A stretch of DNA of 64,000 nucleotides from Mesocentrotus franciscanus (lineage: Eukaryota > Echinodermata > Echinoidea > Camarodonta > Strongylocentrotidae), in the NCBI GenBank assembly GCA_037976565.1, contig CP137668.1, positions 33,404,264-33,468,263 of the forward strand. The letters are read 5' to 3'. Below the pieces are notes generated by a model. It did no database searches, was not told the DNA's origin, and worked only from the letters and a program-made list of their open reading frames with translations. Position numbers and translations under genes: made by a program. Every line of letters begins with the position of its first letter. Within the stretch, counting starts at the first letter, position 1. Positions 12,331 through 23,953 of this stretch are shown here, piece after piece.

Positions 12331-15160
12331 AATTCATAGATATATGGGAACTAATATCAATTATTTATGACGTAATAACGGAGTAATAATCTATAATCTG
12401 ATTTATATCAATAATGAAAATAGTAACTTTGAATGAAAGTCAAGAAATTGCCTTCACTGAAACAATATTTTAAACACTACTTATTTATCTATATCTGTTG
12501 CGTGAAGATGATCATTGCAATGACATAAAAGAGGGCCTCGTAGAGAAGTGAGAAATCAATAATTATTTGTGTTTCTTTTCATAACTTACACATTAATTTT
12601 TGATAACTGTTAATGCGTTATGTCGCTCTTACGTGACAATATAGGCTAAATATGGGCAAAGATAAAGTTTTGAAAAATGCTAGAGAGCCAAACACAGAGG
12701 TTGAAAACCTAAAATAATGTGAAAACACTTGTTCTCGATTATGGCCGAAGTAGCGGGATATTGCACCAGTACTTCGATACACTCAAGAGACTATCGATCA
12801 AAGTATTATGAGCTCATCGTCTGCACACACTCGAAGAGTTTTCTTTTGAAGGAAAAGATAGAAATATGAGGAGGTAGTGTGATTTGCAAAGTAAACGTCG
12901 AATTTAGCAGGTAGCGTCAGACGATTCAAGAACTTCTAGCCGGAAAACGCGGAGTGTTATCTGTGGGGGGATGACGAGGATTGTTTGTGATTAGGAGGTA
13001 TAACAGCTAAGAAAATGGGAAGAAAAGTGTTGCGGGAAATGGAGAGAAGATTTCGGTTGTCTTCCTAAGACAAAGATGGAGGAGTGTTAAACTTGTCAGT
13101 CAAGTTATACCCAGAAGACTGGGGTTTATTGTCGCGAAATCCTCAGCCGCTGTAGCGAATTTTCTCTCATGGTCCCATGGCAAAGTGTAGCCAGCTTCGC
13201 CTTGTTCGCAAAAAAAAAGCGTTGCTTCATCGACTAGACTGATGGGTTCCTTCGGCTTAACCCTCAGTTACTCGGAGATGTGAGAGAGCGGGTAGATGTT
13301 CGTGAGTAGAGGACTTTGGGAGAGAGAGAGGGTTAATGTTTTCCTCTGAGTGACGGCGATGCGAGAAGAGAAAAATGCAGAAGCCGACACACCTCAAGGA
13401 TCGGGTAAGCGGATAGCCCTCACGCTTTAGAAAAGAGCGCCAAGATTTGCATACTCACAGGCTTGGGTGTCGTTGGGGGGAAAAATATGCTTTTAAGGGG
13501 TTGTCTTCACGTGAACTTCAAAATCAACACACAGGTGCAGAGTTTCAAGGGGATGAATAGAAGGAGGCTGGAATGGGGGGAAAGTCGAGTCGACCAAAGC
13601 ACGCAGAAAGTGAGAGGGATTTTCTGAAGTAATTTCTTCCCTCTCCCTCTCTTTCCCTTCCTCGCTCTCTTACGCTCAATCTCCGTTCTGTCTCGAAGTC
13701 GTCTGCATTGGAAAACAGATGGGTAAAAGCGCGCCTTTTTGTCGGGGGTAAAATGACGAGTTAGTCGAAGGCGATACGTTTTTTGAATATCAATAGCGGA
13801 AGACTGCGTGCGGGGGAGGGATATGGTTACCGGAAAAATATGATGGATGAGATTCTCCAAATGTATATCTTGCATCTCATCCAGAATTGTGAAATAGATG
13901 ATGATCAGATGTTTTTTTTTTACTTTTTCATTTTTGTTGCTCATAATGCCGCTTATAGAAAAAAATGGTAACTTTAGTTACGGATTTGGGCACAGAAGAC
14001 GCCCCATCAACTCATTACGAAAATTGCGAAAATTCATAATAACAATTGCAACTTTATATTGATGACAAAGTAATCATTTATCCTACATATATAACTGTCA
14101 TTCAAACTTGTCGTGTATTGTTTTATATTGATAGTAATGGTGTTGATATTTTCACAATAAACATAGGCCCATTAACAAGCGTGATGCTAAGGACATTTAT
14201 GGTAACACAAAATAGGCGGAAACTCAGAGTAATAATTGACAATTTATTTCCGAAAAAAGTATATCAATCTACTAAAGTACTGCACGCGTACACAACTTAC
14301 TCAGAAATGTATTGACTAAGCATGACTTACTTGGGGACTCACTAAATATAGGTTTAAATAATTGATTTAACAATTAAGTCATATTCATTTATATTCACAG
14401 AGTACTTAAAACATATGATTTTTCCATTCCTAAGATTTAAATGAGGAAAATAATTATGCAACTGTTATATATTGCGTTTTAAAACAAAATTGTAATTAAC
14501 TTAAACGTAAAGGCACAGTCTCTGCCTTAGTTGGTGACCCGTATATGTATTTTGTTAACTAATTTAAACTCCTGTCGGCAAATTTGGAAATCATTTTACA
14601 GCTTGCTGAAAGTCTTCTGTAGGGTAAGCTAGCTTATTTGATCCATTACATAACATTACAAATTATAACGACGCCCCTGTCCCCTCCAGCGGAAACAACA
14701 TTGTGCAGCCCCTGATGAATATCTGTTTTTCCTCTTCATCCAGATCATCTTTAAAAGCACCTTAAGATACAAAATAACGGCGGTGGTGGGCGTAACTACG
14801 TCAGTGTAAATGAGCCACGTTCCTGCCGAGATGCATGCTGAACATTCATTATACACTTCTGCCTCACTCCTCTCTGCCACAATCAACAACATCCGATAAT
14901 TTATTAATTAAAAACTCGATGAGAAAACCGTATAACTAGGGCTCATCGTGTATTTTCCAGCGTTCCTGAGAAGAAACGCGCATATCTGGAATTGTGATAA
15001 TATTCATTTTTACAACGTCAATGAGTAGTAAGGAGAACATTGGAGGGGAAGGGGGTGGGGGTGTATCCTATTTTTGTTGATGTACTGGACTGAAACTTCT
15101 TAAGTGAGATTCTCATGCCTGAAAGAGAAAAGACTCATTCCGATGTCAAGTCTTTATTTG
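12331..15160. other. Unique sequence, no gene seen
   Basis: No supported gene. GC and CpG rise modestly at about 12900-13420 and 13660-13820, with a short CT tract at about 13635-13675. The 145-codon minus frame at 13507-13944 runs through that CT tract and becomes Arg/Lys-rich there, so I do not call it. The 89-codon plus frame at 14046-14315 has no motif I recognise. Confidence 0.5.
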
Positions 15161-15179
15161 CTATGGAAAGGATGGATTA

Positions 15180-15486
15180 AGAGTGAGAGAGAGAGATAGA
15201 GAGAGAATGGAGGGGCGGGGCGTGAGAAGAGTGGAAGAAAGAGGTGTCGAGCGTGAAGAGGGAGAGGGACATATATATCTAATAAGAGAGAGAGAGAGAA
15301 AAAAAATAAGAAAGTAAGAATGAAAATAAAGAAATATATATAGAGAGAGTGACAAAAATGGGCGCGTATTTTTTTTGTTTAAGAAGACGAAAAGGCCATA
15401 TGGAAGAAGAAAATATTAAAGAAACAAGAGAAAATGGAGAAGGGAATACAAGAGAGAAAGAGAAAGAGAAAAAAATATATATATAT

Positions 15487-15526
<40 letters not shown>

Positions 15527-15540
15527 GGGGTGGGAGTGAT
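15180..15540. repeat. Compound GA microsatellite block
   Basis: Several (GA)n runs, notably 15281-15300 and 15486-15525, joined by purine-rich spacer with short AT runs. Frames on both strands are Glu/Arg/Lys-rich or Ser/Leu-rich repeat translations. Confidence 0.9.
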
Positions 15541-15934
15541 TGAGGGGAGAAAAGGTAGGGGTGGACTAATACCCTTGTCGACCTCTCCTAGTTTAAGCTG
15601 CGGAGAATACCCTATCGAAGGGGTTGGATGTTTCGATGTGTAAGACGGATGCGATGAGTTCGCAGATATGGAAAGACACTTAGGGAAAGGAGGAGGAGGA
15701 TGAGATCAGGAGATGAGGATGTTGTCAAGGCGTTACCAAACGAGATAAAAAGCATCTGATATATCACCATAGCAACTGCATCATAGTAATTCTCCATTGT
15801 AATCTTATTGTAATGAACAGTTAATGGCTTACTTTGGTGGAACATATTTCGAGAGCATTGTGAGGTTATTGATAATGCATATTCCTTTTATTGTTACATG
15901 AATAATGTAATGCTGGTTTGTTGTCGTTGCTGGT

Positions 15935-16195
15935 GTTGATGATGATAGAGATGATAACTAAGATAATTATGACGACGATAACGGCAGTGGTGTTCTTTTT
16001 GTTGTCGTTGTTGATGATGATGATGATGATGATGATGAAATTATGAAAATACTTCTGACGCTAAGGCTTATAGTGATTGTGATGATGATAATGGTGATAA
16101 CGACGACGATGATGATGATGGGATGATGAGGATGACGTCGATGAGGACGATGATAGGATGATGAGGATGACGTCGATGACGGTGATTGTGATATT
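15935..16195. repeat. GAT microsatellite with internal 35-bp duplication
   Basis: Runs of GAT/GAC triplets, the purest at about 16013-16038. A block starting at 16121 (GGATGATGAGGATGACGTCG) is repeated at 16156, giving a 35-bp tandem duplication that carries GACGTC. The 103-codon minus frame (15967-16278) is Ser/Ile/Thr-rich repeat translation. Confidence 0.9.
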
Positions 16196-16542
16196 ATGAC
16201 TCGAGTTGCAGAATTATTTTCACGACTTTCATCCATAATCAAATCAAAACAGTTTTCATGATGGATATGAAAACACAATTAAAAGAGATTATAACGTCTT
16301 TACATGATTACAATACATTGGATGATTGAATTATTACATTCATGTTATGTATGGTGTGTACAATCCATTATGAATGTTGCACATGATTATGTTTGCGATG
16401 CGGTTAATGGTGTATAATTGGAGGATGGGGAGAGGGGAAGGGGCTGGAGGACTTTGAAGATGCAGTCAAATAACTGTGAGAGCACACTCCACCCTATAGT
16501 CTATAATGACATGTATGTTACTATACACTATGTGCTTTGCTG

Positions 16543-17414
16543 TTAAAGCCCCTCTAAAGTGTTGGGAGCCCTAAAAGTTTGATGGCAAAATTTCACTTAG
16601 TGTGAAGGAGGATGTCATTTAAGACACATTTCTGCATGGATTTTAAAACAAAAAAGTCGAATATTGATGAAGAATACAAATTTAGTTTTTCTGCGTACAA
16701 CTGAAAACCCAAATTATGTTTTCTTTTATCAATATTTGTCTTCAAACACAATTTTCTAATTTTTTTTTTTTTTTTTGGGGGATCTTTGAAGAAGTGGGTC
16801 TTAAAGATGCTATGTCCCTTTTGCAGCCAACATCGAATTCTGTAGAACTTTGCAGGAATTATGAATATGTCATGCATGTCCTATCTGTGAAATTTAAACA
16901 TTAGCAGTGTCCTAGTATTCAAATTATGCAAGGAAACCCGTTTACCTTCTAGACTTCACTGTCAGACACTATTGAGTGACTGACTGACATCTTTTATCTT
17001 TGGTAATAACATACATAACATGAGCTTTAACAGGTACATGAGCATTTGTCTACATCAATAACCCACTACTTGTAATGGCCAAATTAAACTGATTGAACGT
17101 ACGACCATTCTGTAAGAGGGTCTGAAAATCAGACTATTACTTAGGTGATTGCAATCACTTGAGTCGATTCGACAGCTAATGGTCGTTATTTTCCCAATAA
17201 AAGCCATTTCCAAGCCCTTTCGTTTTGATGGAAGTTCTAAATTAGTATTGTCTTTAAAATGCCGTTGGAATTTAACCTGTTCATTTGTTGGCCTGCAAAT
17301 GGGGCATAATACCTTTAAATAACATCCTCTTTCACATTATCATACAATTTAAGTGAAATTTTACCATCACATTTTTTGCGAATGGGGGCTCCCAAGACTT
17401 TGGAGGGGCTTTAA
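16543..17414 (+). mobile_element. Family A inverted-repeat element, copy 1 (TTAA-flanked)
   Basis: A non-autonomous DNA transposon (MITE-like). Its ends are inverted copies: the left begins AGCCCCTCTAAAGTGTTGGG and the right reads the same on the minus strand with a few changes. Similarity continues inward for roughly 100 bp per arm, including a GTGAAxGAGGATGTxATTTAA block. TTAA lies immediately outside both ends (16543-16546, 17411-17414). The interior holds a T16G5 tract and is colinear with the reverse complement of copy 2 at 42092-42448. A family B element interrupts it at 16801-17318. No transposase is encoded. TTAA target sites fit Kolobok or piggyBac elements; AG termini seem closer to Kolobok from memory, but this is not proven. 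Confidence 0.85.
16801..17318 (+). mobile_element. Family B inverted-repeat element, copy 1, nested in family A
   Basis: Left end TTAA-AGATGCTATGTCCC and right end (minus strand) TTAA-AGGTATTATGCCCC are matching inverted ends, each followed by TTTGCAG. The interior aligns along its whole length with the reverse complement of 24262-24797. It sits at a TTAA inside family A. The related A copy at 42 kb has the same flanking sequence with only one TTAA (42189-42192), so that is an empty site. That independent comparison confirms both the boundaries and the 4-bp target duplication. About 510 bp, no coding capacity. Confidence 0.9.
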
Positions 17415-18300
17415 AGTCAATCACATCAGATGATTAATATGATGATGATGATGCCGATTTACAGCATTTATATGGCGCTATATTTCTGTTGAAAAAGATT
17501 TGAGGTAGAGAATCTCAAGCAAATCAAAAAAGATTAATGAAAAATGTATTAAAGCTTCTCATCACCTTTGCAAGAAGTTTTTTTTTCTTCTTTTTTTACT
17601 ACAAAGAGAATAATTATGATTTTCCTTTTTCTTTAAGTAACTGCAATTCTTTACTTTGTATTACTCTTCGATGTAAATAACTGTTTTTTCTAATTCGGAA
17701 TGAAATCCTGTGCAAAAATATTACCATTGAATCTGAGTTTGTGATAATCGTGTCATTATAGGCGCCAACCTTTAATTTCGTGCTTGGCACATGAACGTGT
17801 ATGTCGTTACACCGACATCACCTCAAATCATAATTTCTCCGATCCCTTGCATATCGCTCATCGTCGCCCGATGCAGTGGCGACGGAATTAAGTTTGGCAG
17901 TCTCTGTAATTCAACTAGTCAGGAATGCCGATGGAACTTGCATACGCAGACGACATCGAATCCTACATAATTATTCCAAAATTATCGGCCAACATGAACC
18001 CACGTACGCAATTTTTTTTCCTAACGAGGCTGTCGCGTTTGACATGTTTGAAAATCATATTTAACAGATTGATGTTCCTAACGAGTATCTGTAGACTCAT
18101 TATTGGATTATATTCAAATCTTATAGTTGTTTTCCTTTTTTAAATATTTTTCTTTCTTCATCTATTATCGGTGGGAGGATGTTGCCTATTTAAAAAGTAA
18201 ATAATTTCATGTGAATCGAAGGGTATTTGACCCTTCCATAATGTTTTAAATTGTAAAAAATTACGAGGGGGCTTCACGAGAGAGAATTATTAAGAACAAC
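17415..18300. other. Unique sequence, no gene seen
   Basis: No supported gene. A short (GAT)n run at about 17441-17453 precedes sequence reading TTTATATGGCGCTATATTTC. A pyrimidine tract lies at about 17577-17600. The two overlapping 60-70 codon frames at 17876-18143 show no motif. Confidence 0.5.
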
Positions 18301-18304
18301 CCCT

Positions 18305-18560
18305 CTCTCATTCTCTCTCTCTCTCTCTCTATCTATCTCTTCGTCTCAGCCACATTCTGATTATTTCTTAGAGCCTCTCCTCCCACCCTCTTCTCTCTCT
18401 CTCTCACGCACGCATACACACTCACAACACACCCACATACGCTTCTCTTCCGTTCTCACACCGTAATTAATTAGGTTATGTCTCCCTGCCACACACACAC
18501 ACTCTCTCTCTTTCTTTCTTTCTCTTGTATTTATCTCTGTCTCTCTTTCTCTCTTTCGTC
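18305..18560. repeat. CT microsatellite block with CA interruptions
   Basis: (CT)n runs at about 18305-18345, 18390-18410 and 18500-18560 with intervening CA-rich sequence. The minus-strand 85-codon frame here is repeat translation. Confidence 0.9.
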
Positions 18561-18563
18561 TGC

Positions 18564-18590
18564 TTTTTTTTTTTTTTTTTTGGGGGGGGG
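18564..18590. repeat. T18G9 composite homopolymer
   Basis: A run of 18 T directly abuts a run of 9 G. Similar T-run/G-run junctions occur in this window at 16761-16781, 29955-29970, 42214-42239 (complement) and 54049-54070. Confidence 0.9.
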
Positions 18591-18756
18591 ACATGTTTTC
18601 GAGTAATAGCAATTTCAATCGCTTTTGTCACCCCTGACCAGCAGATTGTATCCTTCTCTCTCTCCTCTCCACTTTCCTAAAACTGTTTGCATGTATTATG
18701 AAATTTCTATGTATATTCTGATTGTTATATTCATTGTATGATTTCCGATTGTGCAA

Positions 18757-18790
18757 ATAAATAATAATAATGATAATAATAATAGTATTT
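18757..18790. repeat. AAT microsatellite
   Basis: A short run of AAT triplets with GAT interruptions in A+T-rich surroundings. Confidence 0.8.
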
Positions 18791-19505
18791 ATAGTTATGT
18801 ATGTAACTATGATTCAATAAACTGAGCGACTGAACGAGTAGAAAGGGTGGTAACTGATATTTGTATGATATCCGTCTACATAGAACACAAGAATATTAAT
18901 ACAGTTTAGAGAAATGTGACTGTAATCGACTCCAGCACATTTTTAATGGGTATGTTAAAATGAAATAAATCCTTTGAGTAGACTAACCTTATTTGAACAT
19001 TACATTTTTTATACGCATAGATCTAGTTTACTTTCTGAATAGATTAACCGTTAGCATTGTCCCCTGGGCAAAACGCCAACACTTCTTAAATGTACAGTAT
19101 ACAATGGTAAACTGTATATGAATTTGAACTAGTTCATCATGTTTAATGTGTATTATTTAATAAAGCTTGCATTATTTCCAAACCAAGTGCAAAAGAAACT
19201 CCAGTATTAACAGTAAATCACATTTTAGATGAAAATACAAAACATTAAATCACATAGGGACTGCGTTTGTTCAATTACGTCAAACGATTATCAGTTTTAT
19301 CTCGAATGATCACGGAATTGTTATTTAAAAGTTAAAACAAATTCATATTTTCTCTCATATTTTCATTTTGTCCTATCCCAACTTGTCTATAGGTATATAT
19401 ATTTGTCACATAATATTTTAATGAAATGAGACAACTAATAATTAATCTGCAGCTGCTGAAATCTTTCCCGGGTACCCACTCCCCATACGTAATATACTGT
19501 GTGAT
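18791..19505. other. A+T-rich sequence, no gene seen
   Basis: No supported gene, RNA or transposon end. A SmaI/KpnI-like CCCGGGTACC stretch at about 19467 is coincidental. Confidence 0.55.
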
Positions 19506-19507
19506 TG

Positions 19508-19578
19508 TAAGCGTGTGGTGTGTGTGTGCGCGCGCGTGTGTGTGTGTGTGTGTGATCGCGTGTGTATGTGTGTGGAGG
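19508..19578. repeat. GT microsatellite with central CG run
   Basis: (GT)n interrupted by GCGCGCGC, followed by more GT. Alternating purine/pyrimidine sequence of this kind can adopt Z-DNA. Frames on both strands (Cys/Val- or His/Thr-rich) are repeat translations. Confidence 0.92.
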
Positions 19579-22500
19579 GCCTCTTCAAGTTTGTTTTGTT
19601 GTTGTTCAGATTTAGATCTTTTGCCCATTCTTAAATCATTATATGATTGTTAGATTTGTTAGTTTAAGTATTAAAAGATTATAAGATTTTCAAACACAAA
19701 ATTCATGCGTGATGCGCAACTTAATGATATTACCGAAAATGAAAGCGTTTAAATTCAGCGTGAGATGTATTCTATAATAACAAGAAATTTAGAAAATTCT
19801 GACTGAGTGGTTATTCGTTGGCATGCTAAAAAGAGACGTTCTTTCAGGGATTTTTTTTTTTACTGAAAAGCACTTAGAAAACGCTCACCATGCGAATGTA
19901 TAAAAAAAAAAAAAAAGTGGCACTTTCTTCTTCTTCTTCTCATTCCTAAAGGAGGTCCTTTACTCGGTGTTTGTTTTAATAAAACATTTAATCGATTTTA
20001 TATTATAGCCCTAAATAGGATAAAAGTGATTAACGCTCAAACGAATGAGTTATACAAAGTAAAATAAAAATCACTTCCACCCCCTTTCTTCCAAAAATAT
20101 TTTCGAATTCTTTCTTTTTTTCGAGGTCAGTGACATGAATTTCCGAAAGTACTTTTACTAAGTTTAACATGACCTTTCAAACGCGGCTAGAAATAACTAT
20201 GACGCGAGACCTGAATAGATGGCATGAGACCAGTGGCTGCGTTACCCATAGAGGTCGTGACCTAACCCTATTGTGATGGTCAGTACCGATGACCGACAAG
20301 AGGAGGTCGTTGACCATGTTTGCTGGTCAGTGGACAAGCACAAGTTCATATACATCTATATTTCGGAATTCGGTGACGGCCGCGGTATTCGAGGTGCAAA
20401 AATACTCTTAGTTTGATGTTTTTTGCGATAGAGTACAGGGCGTTCATATTTCCTTGCAATCTCACTCTTTCTTATCACTTATGACTTCATCGTTTAATAA
20501 TTACAAATTGTCAATAGATCAAGATTTAACTTTTTGTATATATCTTAAAAAAAGATTAATCTACATACTCCTTTCCTTTACTTTCTCTATTTTCCTACCT
20601 CTTTTCAAAGATATTTTAATACGTGCAGTACATTTATTACGTATTCATTTACATATTTATTTAGTATGTGTTTAAAGGGACTAGTTAACATTTTTCAGAT
20701 GAGAGAAAATGGTGCTCAGGTAGTAACTTCAATGCTAGAAGCACATTTAAAGATAATCTGAAAATTTGAGTGAAAACAGACCATTATTAATGATTAAAAT
20801 TGAAGAAAACTGATCTGATCGATTTCCGAATTCTCCCAACTATATTATTATAATTTGATTAAATTTTATGTGAATGTAAAACGTCACAAAGCAATGAATT
20901 GGCTCTATATACCATTCCAAACATTTAAGTGTTGAAAGATTTTAAAAATCCTGTTTTATGTCCTTTTTTCATGAAAAAACGGTTTGGAAAATTCAAAAAT
21001 TGGTTGGGTGTCGCACAGTGACGCCTTCAAAGAAAACCATAACTATCTTTGTGGTTTGAGATTTTGTTCAGGATTTTTTGCATGTTAGAGGGTTAGTACA
21101 GTAAAAGGAATATAATAAGTAATATTTCATACAAAAATTACGCAGTTTTTTTTAAATCAACCTTCAACAATGTTAACGAGTAACTTTAACTAATTTCCTT
21201 TCATAACACTGTCCTTAAATGGAGCTCGAAAAAAAGTATGCAATGGGAATGTAATCAATGAATTTTTATTCGTTTTTATACATGTATTAAGCGCTTTTCC
21301 TTTACTACTTCTAAAACCATTGCTTATGCATAGTAAATATTCTTTATGATACTATTGACACTTTTACTTGTAAAATATGAGACTATTTGAATTGCGCATG
21401 ACTCTCAAACCGCTTGAAAAGACATAATGGAGAAGAAAAAAGATCGACAATCTTTTAATGTCCTTTAATAAAAAAAAAATAACCGCCATCAGTTATTGTC
21501 CAAAACATCTATGTTGCATGTTGTTGTACATGTATGTAATAATCGTCTCGTGAACGATAATTAGAGTCTGTCAGCAAAATTCGAATGTACTAAGTCAATC
21601 GCCCGGTCCTGACACCACAGTAGCAATCATCGGATCACGTTCGTTTCGGGCGTACCCATCACGGTCCCACATCTCTTGAATACATATCAAAGTTTACCCC
21701 CAGTCAAGGCCAGCGCATCTGCAAAATGCTGTTGGAGCTCATAGCGATGTCATACCACACAAATTAGATCTCGTCCACCAGATTGGGTGATGATTTGCAA
21801 GCGCTTTTCGCGACCACTTCAAAAAGTGAAAGTCAGGTCTTGATCGCCAATCATCATGCCTTCAGACTCGGGAATAATGGAAGGAGAGGTGATATAGTCT
21901 CGCAAACAATTTTGAAAGCAAGGTCAGAACCGTGTTAATCGAACGCCTATAGTTCTTGCCTTTTATAGACGCAGAGGACAATCCGTGGGCGCGAACGACC
22001 TTATGTCCTAGCAGACGACACTTTGATGGCGCAAATTAGTGTAGCACAAATTTTCAGTGTTGTGTCTGATGACAGGTAGAGGAGATTGTAGTTAAGCTTG
22101 GCCTAAATTTGGTTGTCACTTATGCTAATTACCATTGCAACTGAATCACCTTGATTATTTAGATGAACATGCCTGTATTTAGGCCAACAATTTGGATGAA
22201 TAGTAGTGACGACGTGCAATGTTGGCAGTTAAAGAGGGTGTTTGAAAATGTCACCGAGGTTGAAATATACTTTTCATAAATGATTTCAATATTGCATATC
22301 TTCTAAACGGCATTTAAAACAAAAATGAAACAAATGTTTCAGTATTCGAAAGGTGTAGGAGATGCATAGCACTAATTATGACTTCATGAGGGCCGATGAC
22401 TCCTAAAGAAAATAATAACATAAACAAGAAGGAAAAATCAACTGGCTTTTAGATCCGTTACAAAAACAAAAAAAGCTTGCTTTTATTGTTTCAGAGCGCT

Positions 22501-22700
22501 TGATCAAAACATGGAATAATGTACATGTCCATGGAATCCAGTTTCAATCAATTTCCTCAGAACATGATTTATGGGCGCCACGTTGCAACAATCCGACCAA
22601 TGTCCTTTCATGTTGACTTTGGCACTCTGTTTGACCTGGCACAGTAAAGAATCTTAAGTTAGCACTTGCATAGAGAGGGAAATCGGGAGGGAGCTGCGTG
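19579..22700. other. Unique sequence, no gene seen
   Basis: No supported gene in 3.1 kb. It holds a CTT run (19928-19942), short homopolymers (19852-19861, 19903-19916), and a cluster of AGGTCA-type half-sites at 20124-20330 (entered separately). A TTTAAAGGGAC motif at about 20673 resembles the ends of the TTAA elements, but I could not find a matching right end. Confidence 0.5.
20124..20330. promoter_or_regulatory. Cluster of AGGTCA-like inverted half-sites
   Basis: AGGTCAGTGACA at 20124, the exact palindrome AGGTCGTGACCT at 20252-20263, GGTCAGTACCGATGACC near 20279 and AGGTCGTTGACCA at 20304-20316 all carry GGTC/GACC pairs in inverted arrangement. Nuclear receptors bind paired AGGTCA half-sites, so a response-element cluster is possible. 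Spacing varies and no target gene is in view. Confidence 0.25.
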
Positions 22701-22701
22701 G

Positions 22702-22705
22702 GGAA

Positions 22706-22736
<31 letters not shown>

Positions 22737-22778
22737 GAAAGAGAAAGAGATAGATAGAGAGAGAGAGAGAGAAAGAAG
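22702..22778. repeat. GA microsatellite
   Basis: Nearly pure (GA)n with GAAA and GATA interruptions, purines on the plus strand. Confidence 0.95.
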
Positions 22779-23034
22779 TTTGAAATTTGAACTTTATTTG
22801 TTCAACATTTAATAGGGGGATGATCTTTATTTCAATAAATTAATTACCCTATGTTGAAGTGATGTCGCCAGAGAATATAGAGATCCTATTCACTGATTGG
22901 CTGAAGCTTTTGATCACGTGCGCGCATTTTGCGTCCTTCTACGGTTTAGATATGATTGAATCTTGGAACGAAAACTGCATCCATAATTCAAACACTATTG
23001 TATCCCGGGGCGACAGTTTTTTTTAAATACCCTC

Positions 23035-23322
23035 ATTTACAACCCGGGGGTGGGGGTACTCAGATTTTGTTTGGACGGGGGTGTGCCACTGAAGCCTCGA
23101 AACCCCTACCCATTTATAAGGGTCATTTTTTTCTAGAAGTAAAGCCCATTATTTTACAATATTTATTGGCAAACACCCGGAAATTTTGAAAAAAACGGAC
23201 CCATGTTTAGGGATATTTTTGTTTAAAACGGGACCCATGTTTAGGGATTTGTTGTGAAAAAGTGACCTATTAGAGCGGCATACCCCCGTATGTCTTAATA
23301 TGTGAGTACCCCGGATTTACAA
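23035..23322. mobile_element. 272-bp inverted-repeat element with 8-bp target duplication
   Basis: ATTTACAA occurs exactly at 23035-23042 and 23315-23322. Between them the ends are inverted: the left begins CCCGGGGGTGGGGGTACTCA, and the minus-strand right end begins CCGGGGTACTCACATATTAA. A second matched pair (CGGGGGTGTG versus CGGGGGTATG) lies about 25-35 bp in. The interior has a direct repeat of CCCATGTTTAGGGAT (about 23200 and 23237). There is no coding capacity. An 8-bp duplication fits hAT-type insertion, so this is probably a hAT-derived MITE; the family name is not certain. Confidence 0.8.
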
Positions 23323-23549
23323 TATCTCATCATGAAAGAAAATGAAGGGGGGAATGAACCAAACAATAAGCTAAAATAATAAGTTGAGTTCTAGTTGGTC
23401 CAACGTATTTATGTAAGTTTCGTAATAAAAATTAGATGAAATCTAAACTACTGTTTAATGTTAAAATTTACGATCCTCTCTAATAAAATCATATCATATT
23501 TTTTTTTTTCCTACAAGACCACTTAGTAATCTTATTTGTTTTCCTTAGT

Positions 23550-23715
23550 TAGCAAATAATTACCGTTGGTGAAGGTGATGGGACAAACTATCACTTCCGA
23601 GGCGATATGGATGTGGCTATCTTTCCGAAGCGAAGCTGAGGAAAGATAGCGTATACATTCAGATCGCCGAGGAAGTGATAGCTTACCATCGCCTGAAACC
23701 AAAATGTGATTATTT
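23550..23715. repeat. 166-bp imperfect palindrome
   Basis: Sequence reads inward as matching arms. CAAATAAT pairs near the outside, then GTGATGG/CCATCGCC, ACTATCACTTCC with an inverted partner GGAAGTGATAG, GGCGAT/ATCGCC, and finally GCTATCTTTCC with GGAAAGATAGC flanking a short centre near 23632. Transcribed RNA would fold into one long rod. No target duplication or sequence homologue is visible here. It could be a small foldback element or a hairpin RNA source. The minus frame at 23532-23729 is a by-product. Confidence 0.65.
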
Positions 23716-23857
23716 GCTTTATATTCCACATCGGAAACATTTCACTTCTTCCGTCATTTTAGAGCAACAAGTCATCATTTAACAGCTAGCAAACGGTGTA
23801 CGATACGTACAGTGCATGCAGTACTTACGTACGTACGTTTACGCAACATACACAATT

Positions 23858-23953
23858 AAAGTGCGTTGCACTATGTAGATAGTACTACTATCTACACAAT
23901 GTAACGCACTTTCACATATGATAGTAGTACTATCTACACAGTGTAACGAACTT
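23858..23953. repeat. 27-bp-arm palindrome plus an extra copy of one arm
   Basis: Arms at 23858-23884 and 23886-23912 are inverted copies with few mismatches (AAAGTGCGTTGCACTATGTA on the left; the right ends GTAACGCACTTT). A further copy of the right arm follows at about 23929-23953 (TACTATCTACACAGTGTAAC). The array is therefore arm, inverted arm, inverted arm. Confidence 0.7.

Noticed and set aside
11985..12386. 133-codon frame with a long valine run, membrane-like
   Set aside because: The valines come from the (TAG)n/(GTA)n microsatellite; no signal peptide or domain.
13507..13944. 145-codon minus-strand frame with a basic segment
   Set aside because: The basic part is a CT-rich tract read on the other strand; no domain or splice structure.
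20673..21230. A further TTAA element starting TTTAAAGGGAC
   Set aside because: No convincing inverted right end; the best partner near 21213 matches only a few bases.
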